Positions 1 through 6,387 of a DNA stretch of 9,317 nucleotides are shown here, piece after piece. The position numbers were made by a program, and so were the translations under genes. The notes beneath the pieces were generated by a model that did no database searches, had not been told where the DNA came from, and saw only the letters and a program-made list of their open reading frames with translations. The stretch is from Vulcanococcus sp. SFB_649D_100_25 (GTDB taxonomy: Bacteria > Cyanobacteriota > Cyanobacteriia > PCC-6307 > Cyanobiaceae): assembly GCA_030833825.1 (NCBI GenBank), contig JAURGL010000063.1, forward strand, positions 1 through 9,317, in the 5' to 3' direction. The number at the start of each line of letters is the position of its first letter. Positions within the stretch are counted from its first letter, which is position 1.

Positions 1-526
1 TGCCGCGGACTTCGTCGCCGGTGGTCCCAGCAACCTGGCGGCAACGATCACGCCGCACCACCTGCACATCAACCGCAATGCCCTCTTCCAGGGGGGCATT
101 CGCCCGGATTTCTACTGCCTGCCGATCGCCAAGCGGGAACGGCACCGTCTGGCCCTACGGGCAGCAGCCACCTCCGGCAACGCCAAGTTCTTCCTCGGGA
201 CCGATTCCGCCCCCCATGCCCGCGGATCGAAGGAATCCGCCTGCGGCTGCGCAGGCATCTACAACGCCCCGTACGCCATTGAGAGCTATGCCCAGGTGTT
301 CGACGAGGAGGGGGCCCTCGATCGCCTGGAGGGTTTTGCCAGTGAGTTCGGCCCCCACTTCTACGGGCTGCCCCTCAATGAAGGGCGGATCACGCTCTAC
401 CGCGATGGCTGCGAGGTCCCCGGGCTGATGGAACTGAGCAACGGCACGCGAACAGCCACCACCCTGGTGCCCTTCCACGCCGGAGAGGAGCTGAGCTGGC
501 GCCTGAAGGAGAGCCCAGCCTCCTGA
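1..526 (+). CDS. pyrC: Dihydroorotase, class II (PyrC), C-terminal part
   Basis: The frame opens at base 2 with no start in the window, so this is the last 174 residues of a gene that begins upstream. PyrC is a zinc amidohydrolase that converts carbamoyl-aspartate to dihydroorotate in cytosolic de novo pyrimidine synthesis. Visible signatures are ITPHHLHINRN, then YCLPIAKRERHRLAL, then FFLGTDSAPHARGSKESACG. The Asp and His of GTDSAPH match the catalytic Asp and a substrate-binding His of the E. coli-type (class II) enzyme; the metal-binding His residues lie partly upstream. A CGCAGIYNAP block and a family-typical C-terminus (GLPLNEGRITLYRD) follow. The TGA stop is at 524-526. About 120 bases separate it from the next gene, with no convincing intrinsic terminator. 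Family identification is very secure. Confidence 0.96.
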   Translation, partial: AADFVAGGPSNLAATITPHHLHINRNALFQGGIRPDFYCLPIAKRERHRLALRAAATSGNAKFFLGTDSAPHARGSKESACGCAGIYNAPYAIESYAQVFDEEGALDRLEGFASEFGPHFYGLPLNEGRITLYRDGCEVPGLMELSNGTRTATTLVPFHAGEELSWRLKESPAS

Positions 527-605
527 TTGCAGGGGATCTGGGGGCATGAAGAGCTCGCAATCTTTGCAAGACAGCTCAGAAAACCGTGTCTAACTTCGAC
601 GCGGT

Positions 606-620
606 TGCGTGAGTCACGCA
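606..620. promoter_or_regulatory. 15-nt dyad, candidate operator upstream of the rod linker
   Basis: TGCGTGA-G-TCACGCA is a perfect inverted repeat with 7-nt arms around a single central base. It lies 26 nt before the ATG at 647 in the 120-nt pyrC-linker spacer. Odd-length perfect dyads of this kind are typical of binding sites for dimeric repressors or activators. It does not fit the NtcA or CRP consensus spacing. No good -35/-10 pair was found beside it, and the regulator is unknown. It could also form a short RNA hairpin in the leader. Confidence 0.35.
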
Positions 621-646
621 CTGTTCCTTCTGCCTTCCCGATCGAC

Positions 647-1717
647 ATGTCTCTCGTGAAAGCCCCCGAACTGGGTATCGAGCGGTTTGCAAACGGCCAG
701 AACAAAGAGCATTGGAAACACGCCTCCGATAGCGAGAAGAGCACCATCATTCGCGCCGTCTACCAGCAGGTGCTGGGCGGGCAACACGTGATGAAGCGCG
801 ATCGCCTCGAAGGCAGCGAATCGCTTTTCCGCAACGGCTACCTGAACGTGCGCGAATTCGTGCGCCTAGTGGCCAAGAGTGCGCAATACCGCTCCCGCTT
901 TTTCGAGAACTGCAATCCCTACCGGTTCATCGAGCTGAACCACAAGCACCTGCTGGGCCGCGCTCCTCACAACAAAGAGGAGATGCTCCACCACTTCACA
1001 ATCCTGCAGGAGCAGGGCTACGACGCCGAGATCGATTCCTATATCGACAGCGCTGAATACAACGCCAACTTCGGCAACGACGTGGTCCCCCATCTGCATG
1101 GCTGGAGCTACTCCGTTGGCCATGAGGGCCGGCAGTTCTCCTATCTGATGCAACTGGCCCGTGGGGCCGCCGCCTCCGTCAAAGGTGACCGCAACGGCAC
1201 CCAGTTCAAGCTGGGCCAGGCCCTGCATCAGAACCGCCCGATCCCGGTGAGCGGCGCTGGCAGCGCCGTCAGGGTGTCCTACGCCCACATCAGCACCGAC
1301 GGACCCTTCAGCGCCTCCGTGTCCTCCGGCAGTGATCTGCCCAGTGGCGACCTGCCCAGCGCCCGCCGCATCGATGGCACCCCGGCTTACGGCTTCCGCA
1401 GCCAGGAGCTGCTGGTGTCCGCCCCCAGCGCAGGAGCCGCCGGTGACGGCAGCCGTGTGGTGACCATCACCGCCACCGGGATTGCCAACAACAGCTTTGT
1501 GCGCCACGGGGCCTACACCACCCGGGTGCCCTTCAGCCGCATGAACGAGGCCCTGCAGCGCGTGATCCGCCAAGGCGGGCGCGTCGTCAGTGTGGTGGTG
1601 AGCGGGGAAGGCTCCTCCAGCCTGTTGTCTGCGGCACCGGCCGCGGCTGCCGCACCAGCTGAAGAGGCCCCCAAGGCGAAGGCCAAGCCCCGGGCTCGCA
1701 AGAGCCAGAAAGGCTGA
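647..1717 (+). CDS. Phycobilisome rod linker polypeptide (PBS-linker + CpcD domains) with basic C-terminal tail
   Basis: The protein has 356 aa. Residues ~25-152 form the PBS-linker domain (Pfam PF00427 type), with IIRAVYQQVLGG, VREFVRLVAKS, RFIELNHKHLLGRAP, AEIDSYIDSAEY and NFGNDVVP. A flexible Ser/Gly/Pro region leads to a CpcD domain at ~270-318, ending GGRVVSVVVSG. This layout is that of rod linkers (CpcC, CpeC/CpeE, MpeC group), which join phycocyanin or phycoerythrin hexamers inside phycobilisome rods on the stromal face of thylakoids. It is not a CpcG rod-core linker, because it has a CpcD domain and lacks the CpcG N-terminus. Which pigment protein it serves cannot be told. I chose ATG 647 (MSLVKAPELG...) because homology begins there; an in-frame TTG at 527 would add 40 unrelated residues. 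Residues ~320-356 are an Ala/Pro then Lys/Arg tail not usual for rod linkers. No phycobiliprotein gene is adjacent. A terminator follows the stop. Confidence 0.93.
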   Translation: MSLVKAPELGIERFANGQNKEHWKHASDSEKSTIIRAVYQQVLGGQHVMKRDRLEGSESLFRNGYLNVREFVRLVAKSAQYRSRFFENCNPYRFIELNHKHLLGRAPHNKEEMLHHFTILQEQGYDAEIDSYIDSAEYNANFGNDVVPHLHGWSYSVGHEGRQFSYLMQLARGAAASVKGDRNGTQFKLGQALHQNRPIPVSGAGSAVRVSYAHISTDGPFSASVSSGSDLPSGDLPSARRIDGTPAYGFRSQELLVSAPSAGAAGDGSRVVTITATGIANNSFVRHGAYTTRVPFSRMNEALQRVIRQGGRVVSVVVSGEGSSSLLSAAPAAAAAPAEEAPKAKAKPRARKSQKG

Positions 1718-1728
1718 GCCCTGAGTCG

Positions 1729-2982
1729 GTGCGCCGCTTCCGCCCCCTGGCTCCTCGAGCTGGGGGGCTTTTGTTGCTGTCCCTGCTCTGCAACGGCCCC
1801 GCGCTGCAGGCGTCGGAGCAACCGGCCATTCCCGAAGAACGCAAACCCCTCTGCCTGCAGGAGAGCCTGCGGCTTCCGAACTGGCTGAAGCTGGAACTGA
1901 GCTACAGCGCAGAGCCGATGGCCAACCCCCTCGGGGGATTGGCCCAGAGCTCAGCCTGGATCCAGGAGGGCTCCATCAATCTCAGTGCCAGTTCCGGCCA
2001 CCAGCGGCCGAAACAGCGTTGGACGGAGGCGGATCACTGGCGGGTCAACCTCAACCTCAACCATGTCTCCGGGGACAGCAGCTACGCCACCCGGATCGGA
2101 GCCTTCCTCAACCCCCAGACCCTCTCCTACCCCACCAGCTTCTATCCGACGGAGCTGAGTCTGGAACGCAAGGCCGGCACAGGCTGGCTGCAGGTCAAGG
2201 CCGGTGTGATCCCGTTGGAGAGCGACTTCGACGGGGCGTTGATGACCGCACCGATCTTCAACAGCTACGTGCACTCGGCGTTGAACGACACCTACAACAT
2301 CCTACTGAACGACCTACCGATCAATCCCTACTCCACCCTTGGGGCGGTGGTGGACCTGAATGCCCGCCCTGATCTCACCCTCCGCTACGGCTGGTACGAC
2401 CTCAACAGCACCACCTGGATGAGCACCCGCCTGGGGGCCTCCAGCGCCAGCACCCCAAGCGGGCTTGGCAGTGCCCATGTGTTGCAGCTGGACTACAGCC
2501 CAGCGGGCCTGAGCGGGAAGGCGCCTGCCGGCAGTTCCCTGCCACCGGGTCTCCTCAGTGTCGGGGGCTTCCGGACCAGCAGCAACGGTGGCGAGGGGCT
2601 CTACGGCAGCGCCAGCTGGCGCAGCGGCCTCAACCTGGGGATCGACCATCGGATCTGGCTGGGTGGGTCCTACTCCCCCAGCGTCAGCCTCGATCCGGCC
2701 CCGAGTTTTGTCGGAGGGGGCCTGGTGGTGCAGGGGCTCTTTCCTAAGCGCCCATTTGATGTGCTGGTGCTGGGCGGGGGCCATGCCGGCCTTAGTTCGC
2801 AGGCCTCTCCCAGCTTTCCCACCAAGCCCTATGAGGGCTTGATCGAGTTGGGCTATCGCCTGCAGGTCAACCCCAACCTCAACCTTCAGCCCACGCTGCA
2901 GTGGATCTTCAATCCCAGTGGGACCAACACACCCACCCCTGGGATCCTCACCACAGGTGTGCAGATCAGCCTGAACTTGTGA
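1729..2982 (+). CDS. OprB-family outer-membrane porin
   Basis: The protein has 417 aa. Residues 1-28 form a signal peptide: basic start (MRRF, R10), a Leu-rich core, and likely cleavage after ALQA. The rest is rich in alternating polar/aromatic strands such as WRVNLNLNHV, LTLRYGWYDL, LNLGIDHRIWLGGSY and FDVLVLGGGH. It ends in LNLQPTLQWIFNPSGTN and GVQISLNL, the usual ending of OprB-type (carbohydrate-selective porin) beta-barrels. It should form a passive channel in the outer membrane; the substrate cannot be read from sequence. It lacks the SLH domain seen in many longer cyanobacterial porins. The GTG start at 1729 is the only in-frame option that keeps the basic n-region; TTG codons at 1771 and 1774 would lose it. 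It starts 11 nt after the linker stop, yet a terminator hairpin covers its first codons, so expression may depend on readthrough or its own promoter. Its last 17 bases overlap the convergent DUF2252 gene. Confidence 0.85.
   Translation: MRRFRPLAPRAGGLLLLSLLCNGPALQASEQPAIPEERKPLCLQESLRLPNWLKLELSYSAEPMANPLGGLAQSSAWIQEGSINLSASSGHQRPKQRWTEADHWRVNLNLNHVSGDSSYATRIGAFLNPQTLSYPTSFYPTELSLERKAGTGWLQVKAGVIPLESDFDGALMTAPIFNSYVHSALNDTYNILLNDLPINPYSTLGAVVDLNARPDLTLRYGWYDLNSTTWMSTRLGASSASTPSGLGSAHVLQLDYSPAGLSGKAPAGSSLPPGLLSVGGFRTSSNGGEGLYGSASWRSGLNLGIDHRIWLGGSYSPSVSLDPAPSFVGGGLVVQGLFPKRPFDVLVLGGGHAGLSSQASPSFPTKPYEGLIELGYRLQVNPNLNLQPTLQWIFNPSGTNTPTPGILTTGVQISLNL
1742..1776 (+). terminator. Intrinsic terminator after the linker gene, inside the porin signal-peptide codons
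   Basis: Bases 1742-1753 (GCCCCCTGGCTC) can pair with 1757-1768 (GAGCTGGGGGGC) to give a 12-bp stem with two G-U wobbles and a 3-nt loop. TTTTGTTG follows directly. A GC-rich stem ending in GGGGGGC followed by T's is the usual form of a cyanobacterial Rho-independent terminator. It starts 24 nt after the linker stop and lies within codons 5-16 of the downstream porin reading frame. It can therefore end linker transcripts while also encoding the n/h-region of the porin signal peptide. Confidence 0.7.
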
Positions 2983-4297
2983 GCCGTCCGCTGGCCATCG
3001 CCTGCAGCATGGAGCGGTGATCGATTTCCACCTGGTCGGCACAGGCCAGGGCAAAGCCAGCCAGGGCGCGGTCAAAGCGCTTGTCCTCCCCCAGCTCCGC
3101 GCTAAGGCGATCAGGATCACCCGAGCGGGCATGGGCCCGCGCCAGCACCGAGGCGCACAGACGCCCGTAGGCCTTGAGGGAATCAGGGCTGATCGACTCC
3201 AGGTTGATCGCCGATTTCCAATCGCGCAGTTGCCTCCAATAGAGGTGAATACCCCGGGGTGTGGTGGTCCAGCCGAGGAACGGATCCGACACACACTGCA
3301 TCAACCGTTGCCCCTCCACCACCCGCTGGCCCTGGTGCTGCTCGGCATCAGCCGTGCTCTGCAGGCATGAGGCCAGCGCCTGCTTGCTCTGCAACAGAAA
3401 CCAATCATCAGCGTGGGGGCCCTTGAGCAATGCGATCGAACAGCGGGTGCCCACGGAACCCACCCCCACAGCCTTGTACGCGGTATCCACTACGTCGAAA
3501 CGGCTGAGCAAATGGCGGCGATGGGCGGGAAGACTGTCGAAATAGCCGGCCGTCATCAGGGCGATGGCGTGGTCGTGGTCGGGGTGGGACATCCACTCCT
3601 GATCCACAAGCCGGTGGCGCCAGATCAAGGGTGGTTCATGGCGGATCAGGGCGGTGCCATCGGGATGAAACTCACAGAGCTTCTGGATCGCCTGACGGCC
3701 CGTGCGCCGCTGGGCCTGATCCATGGCGATCTCCAGATCGCGCCGAAAGGCAGTCGCCGGTAGCTCCGCCACGAAACGCTCCACATGGAGGAGGGTGTTC
3801 CACAGCTTCAGGGTGGGCAGCGCCGCAAAGCGAGCGATCGCCTTGCGATAGCCCCCCGCCACCTTGCGGGCGAGACGCTCCTGATCCGATGCCTCCAGCT
3901 TCAGCTGCCGGGCCACCAGAACGACACTGACCAGGAGACGTTTCAGGTCCCACTCAAACGGCCCGGGAGCCGTCTCATCGAAATCATTGATATCGAAGAC
4001 CAGGCTGCGCTCCGGGGAGGCGTAGAACCCGAAATTCATCAGGTGGGCATCGCCGCAGAGCTGCACCCGGTGGCCGCTGCGGGGCAGGCCCTCCAGATCG
4101 GAGGCCATCTGGGCCGCGGTGCCGCGGAACCAGGCGAAGGGATTGGCGGCCATGCGGCGATGCCGCTCGGCGATCAGCCAGGGAAGCCGGCTGCGGTTCT
4201 GCTCCTCTATCCGTGCGATCGGATCGGGGCGATCCTGCGGCAACGACCACAGCCCCCATGCCTCAAACGGAGACTGCGTGGGATCTCCAGGACTCAC
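2966..4297 (-). CDS. DUF2252 family protein
   Basis: The protein has about 443 aa, a normal length for DUF2252, a widespread family with no established function. Typical blocks appear in order: RPDPIARIEEQNRSRLPWL near the N-terminus, RMAANPFAWFRGTAAQMASDL, QLCGDAHLMNFGFYASPER (~80-98), VFDINDFDETAPGPFEWDLKR (~100-120), VGVGSVGTRCSIALLKG, and a C-terminal YGRLCASVLARAHARSGD. GDAHxxN followed by NDFDE resembles the catalytic loop and metal-binding DFD of aminoglycoside/choline-kinase-like enzymes; a kinase-like fold is my inference. I chose the GTG at 4297 because family similarity begins just after it; another in-frame GTG at 4360 would add 21 residues. No clear Shine-Dalgarno precedes either. 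It diverges from the ATP-grasp gene with a 72-nt spacer and overlaps the porin 3' end by 17 nt. The frame stays open upstream only as antisense of the ATP-grasp gene. Confidence 0.88.
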   Translation of the reverse strand: MSPGDPTQSPFEAWGLWSLPQDRPDPIARIEEQNRSRLPWLIAERHRRMAANPFAWFRGTAAQMASDLEGLPRSGHRVQLCGDAHLMNFGFYASPERSLVFDINDFDETAPGPFEWDLKRLLVSVVLVARQLKLEASDQERLARKVAGGYRKAIARFAALPTLKLWNTLLHVERFVAELPATAFRRDLEIAMDQAQRRTGRQAIQKLCEFHPDGTALIRHEPPLIWRHRLVDQEWMSHPDHDHAIALMTAGYFDSLPAHRRHLLSRFDVVDTAYKAVGVGSVGTRCSIALLKGPHADDWFLLQSKQALASCLQSTADAEQHQGQRVVEGQRLMQCVSDPFLGWTTTPRGIHLYWRQLRDWKSAINLESISPDSLKAYGRLCASVLARAHARSGDPDRLSAELGEDKRFDRALAGFALACADQVEIDHRSMLQAMASGRLTSSG

Positions 4298-4369
4298 CGA
4301 GGCGTCATCTGCACCTCTCCGGGATAGCCCGCAAAAGTCAAAAGCGGAAGCGATTGGCACAGTTGAGCC
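4298..4369. other. Divergent spacer between DUF2252 and the PGM1-like ligase
   Basis: These 72 bases separate the two divergent start codons and must hold promoters for both genes if each has its own. The spacer contains a local A-rich patch with a short direct repeat (AAAAGTCAAAAG, 4333-4344). On the minus strand this patch includes a TTGACT that resembles a -35 box, but no convincing -10 lies at 16-18 nt. No operator-like dyad was found. Confidence 0.4.
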
Positions 4370-5869
4370 ATGACCCTCTCGTTCCGCGAACTGCAAGCCC
4401 AGCTGCAACCCGGTTGGGGCTGTGAACACAGCGGGGAAGGGGGTCCCTTCGATGTGCTGGTGGTGCCCTCCCTCAGCATGGACAGGGCCCTGATGGCCCT
4501 GGTCACCGGGGCGCACCACTACGAAGAGCGGCAGCTGTTCTCGTTGATCCGCCTGCGCGATCCGGGGGTTCGGGCGATCTACGTCACCAGCAAATTGCTG
4601 CCGGAGCTGGTGGTTGATGCGGTCCTGGAGTTGCTCCCGGGGGTCCCCACATCCCATGCCCGCCGGCGCCTGCAGCTGTTCGACACCGACGACGCCTCCA
4701 ACCGGCCCCTCACCGAAAAACTCCTGGAGCGGCCGGCCCTGTTGAAACGCATCCGTGATCAACTTCGGCCAGGGCGGAGCTTCATCAGCTGCTTTGTGGT
4801 GACCGAGCTGGAGAAGCGGCTTTCCGAGACCCTCCAGATCCCCCTGCTGGGGACCGACCCCAGCCTCGGGCACTGGGGCAGCAAAGCCGGCAGCCGCGAA
4901 CTGTTCGAGCGCTGTGGCGTGCCCCATCCGCCCGGCAGCGTCCTGGTGCACAGCCTTGAAGATCTGGCCGAAGCGGCGGCCGATCTCTGGGAAGCCCACC
5001 CCCAACTGAAGCGTTGCGTGGTGAAGCTCAACGAAGGGATCAGCGGGGAGGGGAATGCCACCCTTCAGCTCGAGCCGCTGCAGCTGCAGGAGTGCAGTGC
5101 GTCCCAACGCAGGGCGGTGCTGCGCAAAGCCCTGGAGCAGCTACCGATGCCGGCGGCGGACTGGGAATCGCTGCTCCGGCAGCAGGGGGCCCTGGTGGAA
5201 GCTTGGCTGGAGGGCGGCACCCTTCTGAGTTCTCCGAGTGTGCAGGGCACGATTCACCCCGGAGGTCGGGTGGAGGTCCTCTCCACCCATGAGCAGATCC
5301 TCGGGGGACACAACGGGCAGACCTACCTCGGTTGCCGATTCCCCGCCGATCCCGCCTATCGGCTCGCCCTGATGCGCCATGGGGAGGCCGTTGGCGAAGC
5401 CCTGGCCGGCGAAGGGGCCCTGGAGCGCTACGCCGTGGACTTCATCGCCCGGCAGATCGATGGGGAGTGGGACCTGCAGGCCATCGAGGTGAACCTGAGG
5501 CAGGGGGGCACCACCCATCCCTATATGGCCCTGCGCGCCATCACCACCGGTCATCTGGAGGCGAACAGCGGAGAGTTTCTGGCCCCCACCGGACAGGCGT
5601 TGCACTACATGGCCACCGACAACCTCACCCATTCCGATCTGCGGGGTCTGCTGCCGGCCGATCTGATCGACATCGTGGCCAAGGCCGATTTGCACTACGA
5701 CCCTGCCCGCCTGCGGGGCAGCGTCTTTCACCTGCTGGGTTGCCTCTCGGAGTTCGGCAAACTCGGCATGACCTGCGTCGGCCGCTCCGCCTCGGAAGCA
5801 CAGGAGGTGTATGAGGCCACCGCCCGGGAACTGATCGAGCAGGCCACCAACCTGCAGGGCGGCCCCTGA
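4370..5869 (+). CDS. ATP-grasp ligase, PGM1-related (peptide ligase-like)
   Basis: The protein has 499 aa. The N-terminal third (1-150) holds FDVLVVPSLSMD and GVRAIYVTSKLLPELVVD. An ATP-grasp domain follows, with GTDPSLGHWGSKAGSRELFE (160-180, K172), VVKLNEGISGEGNA (217-230, K219 and the Gly-rich loop), hinge ALVEAWLEGG (274-283), and YAVDFIA...LQAIEVNLRQGGTTHPY (354-385) with likely Mg2+ ligands E373 and N375. The last 60 residues (FHLLGCLSEFGKLGMTCVG) look like the C-terminal domain of PGM1-related proteins. PGM1 of pheganomycin biosynthesis is an ATP-grasp enzyme that joins a nonproteinogenic amino acid to peptides. By analogy this is a cytosolic carboxylate-amine ligase, with substrate unknown here. 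All ATP-grasp core residues seem present, so it is probably active. No precursor-peptide gene or other biosynthetic gene is visible nearby. It diverges from DUF2252 and converges on the stress protein with a 10-nt gap. Confidence 0.85.
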   Translation: MTLSFRELQAQLQPGWGCEHSGEGGPFDVLVVPSLSMDRALMALVTGAHHYEERQLFSLIRLRDPGVRAIYVTSKLLPELVVDAVLELLPGVPTSHARRRLQLFDTDDASNRPLTEKLLERPALLKRIRDQLRPGRSFISCFVVTELEKRLSETLQIPLLGTDPSLGHWGSKAGSRELFERCGVPHPPGSVLVHSLEDLAEAAADLWEAHPQLKRCVVKLNEGISGEGNATLQLEPLQLQECSASQRRAVLRKALEQLPMPAADWESLLRQQGALVEAWLEGGTLLSSPSVQGTIHPGGRVEVLSTHEQILGGHNGQTYLGCRFPADPAYRLALMRHGEAVGEALAGEGALERYAVDFIARQIDGEWDLQAIEVNLRQGGTTHPYMALRAITTGHLEANSGEFLAPTGQALHYMATDNLTHSDLRGLLPADLIDIVAKADLHYDPARLRGSVFHLLGCLSEFGKLGMTCVGRSASEAQEVYEATARELIEQATNLQGGP

Positions 5870-5879
5870 ACCCCAGCGC

Positions 5880-6350
5880 TCAGGCCGGCCCCCGGGACGG
5901 GATCACCAGCACGGGGATGTTGGCATGGGTCAGGACCCGCTGGGTTTCACTCCCAAGCACCAGGCCCGCCAAGCCCCGACGGCCGTGGGAGGCCATCAGG
6001 ATCAGATCGCAATGATGCTCGCTGGCGGCATCGAGGATCGCCTCATAGATCACCGGGTTCACGCAGGTGTCGCTGTCGGCCAAGACCCCCTGGCGCTGGG
6101 CCTCCTGCTTGGCCTGATCGAGGATCGACGCGGCGAAGTCGGCATTGGCCTTGCTGAACTGCTCACTCAAGAGTGGATCCAGCACCAACCCCTCCCCATA
6201 GAGGGCCACATCAGGCCGGCCGTAGAAGCTCGGCTGGACATGGAAGAACGTGATCGAGGCTCCGCTCTCCCGCGCCATGGCCACCGCCGCTCCAACCGCC
6301 TGTTGGGAGAGCTCGGAGCCGTCGGTGGGAACCAGCAGGTGGCGATACAT
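5880..6350 (-). CDS. Universal stress protein (UspA family)
   Basis: The protein has 156 aa, the size of a single-domain Usp. It begins MYRHLLVPTDGSELSQQAV (D10 contacts adenine in ATP-binding homologues) and ends with DLILMASHGRRGLAGLVLGSETQRVLTH...PVLVI. The nucleotide motif G-2X-G-9X-G(S/T) is present as A-S-H-G(123)-9X-G133-S134. The first Gly is Ala, a common variant in this family, so ATP binding is likely but not certain. Usp proteins are cytosolic, often dimeric, and induced by starvation, redox or other stress. The ATG at 6350 has an AAGG Shine-Dalgarno 8 nt upstream, but that SD is fully paired in a 9-bp hairpin (6359-6380). The gene lies 37 nt behind the ParB-like gene on the same strand, so they probably share a transcript. 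Confidence 0.93.
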   Translation of the reverse strand: MYRHLLVPTDGSELSQQAVGAAVAMARESGASITFFHVQPSFYGRPDVALYGEGLVLDPLLSEQFSKANADFAASILDQAKQEAQRQGVLADSDTCVNPVIYEAILDAASEHHCDLILMASHGRRGLAGLVLGSETQRVLTHANIPVLVIPSRGPA

Positions 6351-6358
6351 GGACCCGG

Positions 6359-6380
6359 CCTTGAAGCTGCTGCTTCAAAG
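6359..6380 (-). promoter_or_regulatory. Hairpin masking the Shine-Dalgarno of the universal stress protein
   Basis: On the minus strand CTTTGAAGC (6380-6372), loop AGCA (6371-6368) and GCTTCAAGG (6367-6359) form a 9-bp stem with a single U-G wobble. The 3' arm ends in AAGG, the only plausible ribosome-binding site for the Usp ATG at 6350 (8 nt away); it pairs with CUUU of the 5' arm. This arrangement is typical of translational switches such as RNA thermometers. It sits wholly in the 37-nt gap after the ParB-like gene stop. No U-tract follows, so it is not an intrinsic terminator. A regulatory role is inferred. Confidence 0.5.
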
Positions 6381-6387
6381 CTAGGCA

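Noticed and set aside
564..596. TTGCAA and TAACTT as a promoter for the linker
   Set aside because: The spacing is 21 nt and both boxes are weak, so I did not list it as a promoter.
866..1573. Long minus-strand open frame opposite the rod linker
   Set aside because: Gly/Ala/Val/His-rich shadow of the linker's codon usage; the plus strand has unmistakable PBS-linker and CpcD domains.
2314..3294. Long minus-strand open frame across the porin and the end of DUF2252
   Set aside because: Crosses two recognised genes in the wrong frame, and the composition is typical of GC-rich antisense frames.
798..3841. HIP1 octamers GCGATCGC at 798-805 and 3834-3841
   Set aside because: Real, but these are known dispersed cyanobacterial palindromes inside coding sequence; useful only as a taxonomic hint.
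4298..5107. Minus-strand frame open for ~270 codons upstream of the DUF2252 start
   Set aside because: It is antisense to the ATP-grasp gene, which shows clear family motifs. The antisense translation is low-complexity in character (many G, Q, P, H) and matches nothing I know; DUF2252 similarity starts only near 4297.
5141..5731. Minus-strand open frame opposite the ATP-grasp gene
   Set aside because: The sense strand encodes the metal-binding and Gly-rich ATP-grasp motifs; the antisense product has no recognisable domain.
5865..5884. CCTGA/TCAGG hairpin between the ATP-grasp and Usp genes as a bidirectional terminator
   Set aside because: A 5-bp stem that arises from the two opposed TGA stops; no T-tract on either strand.
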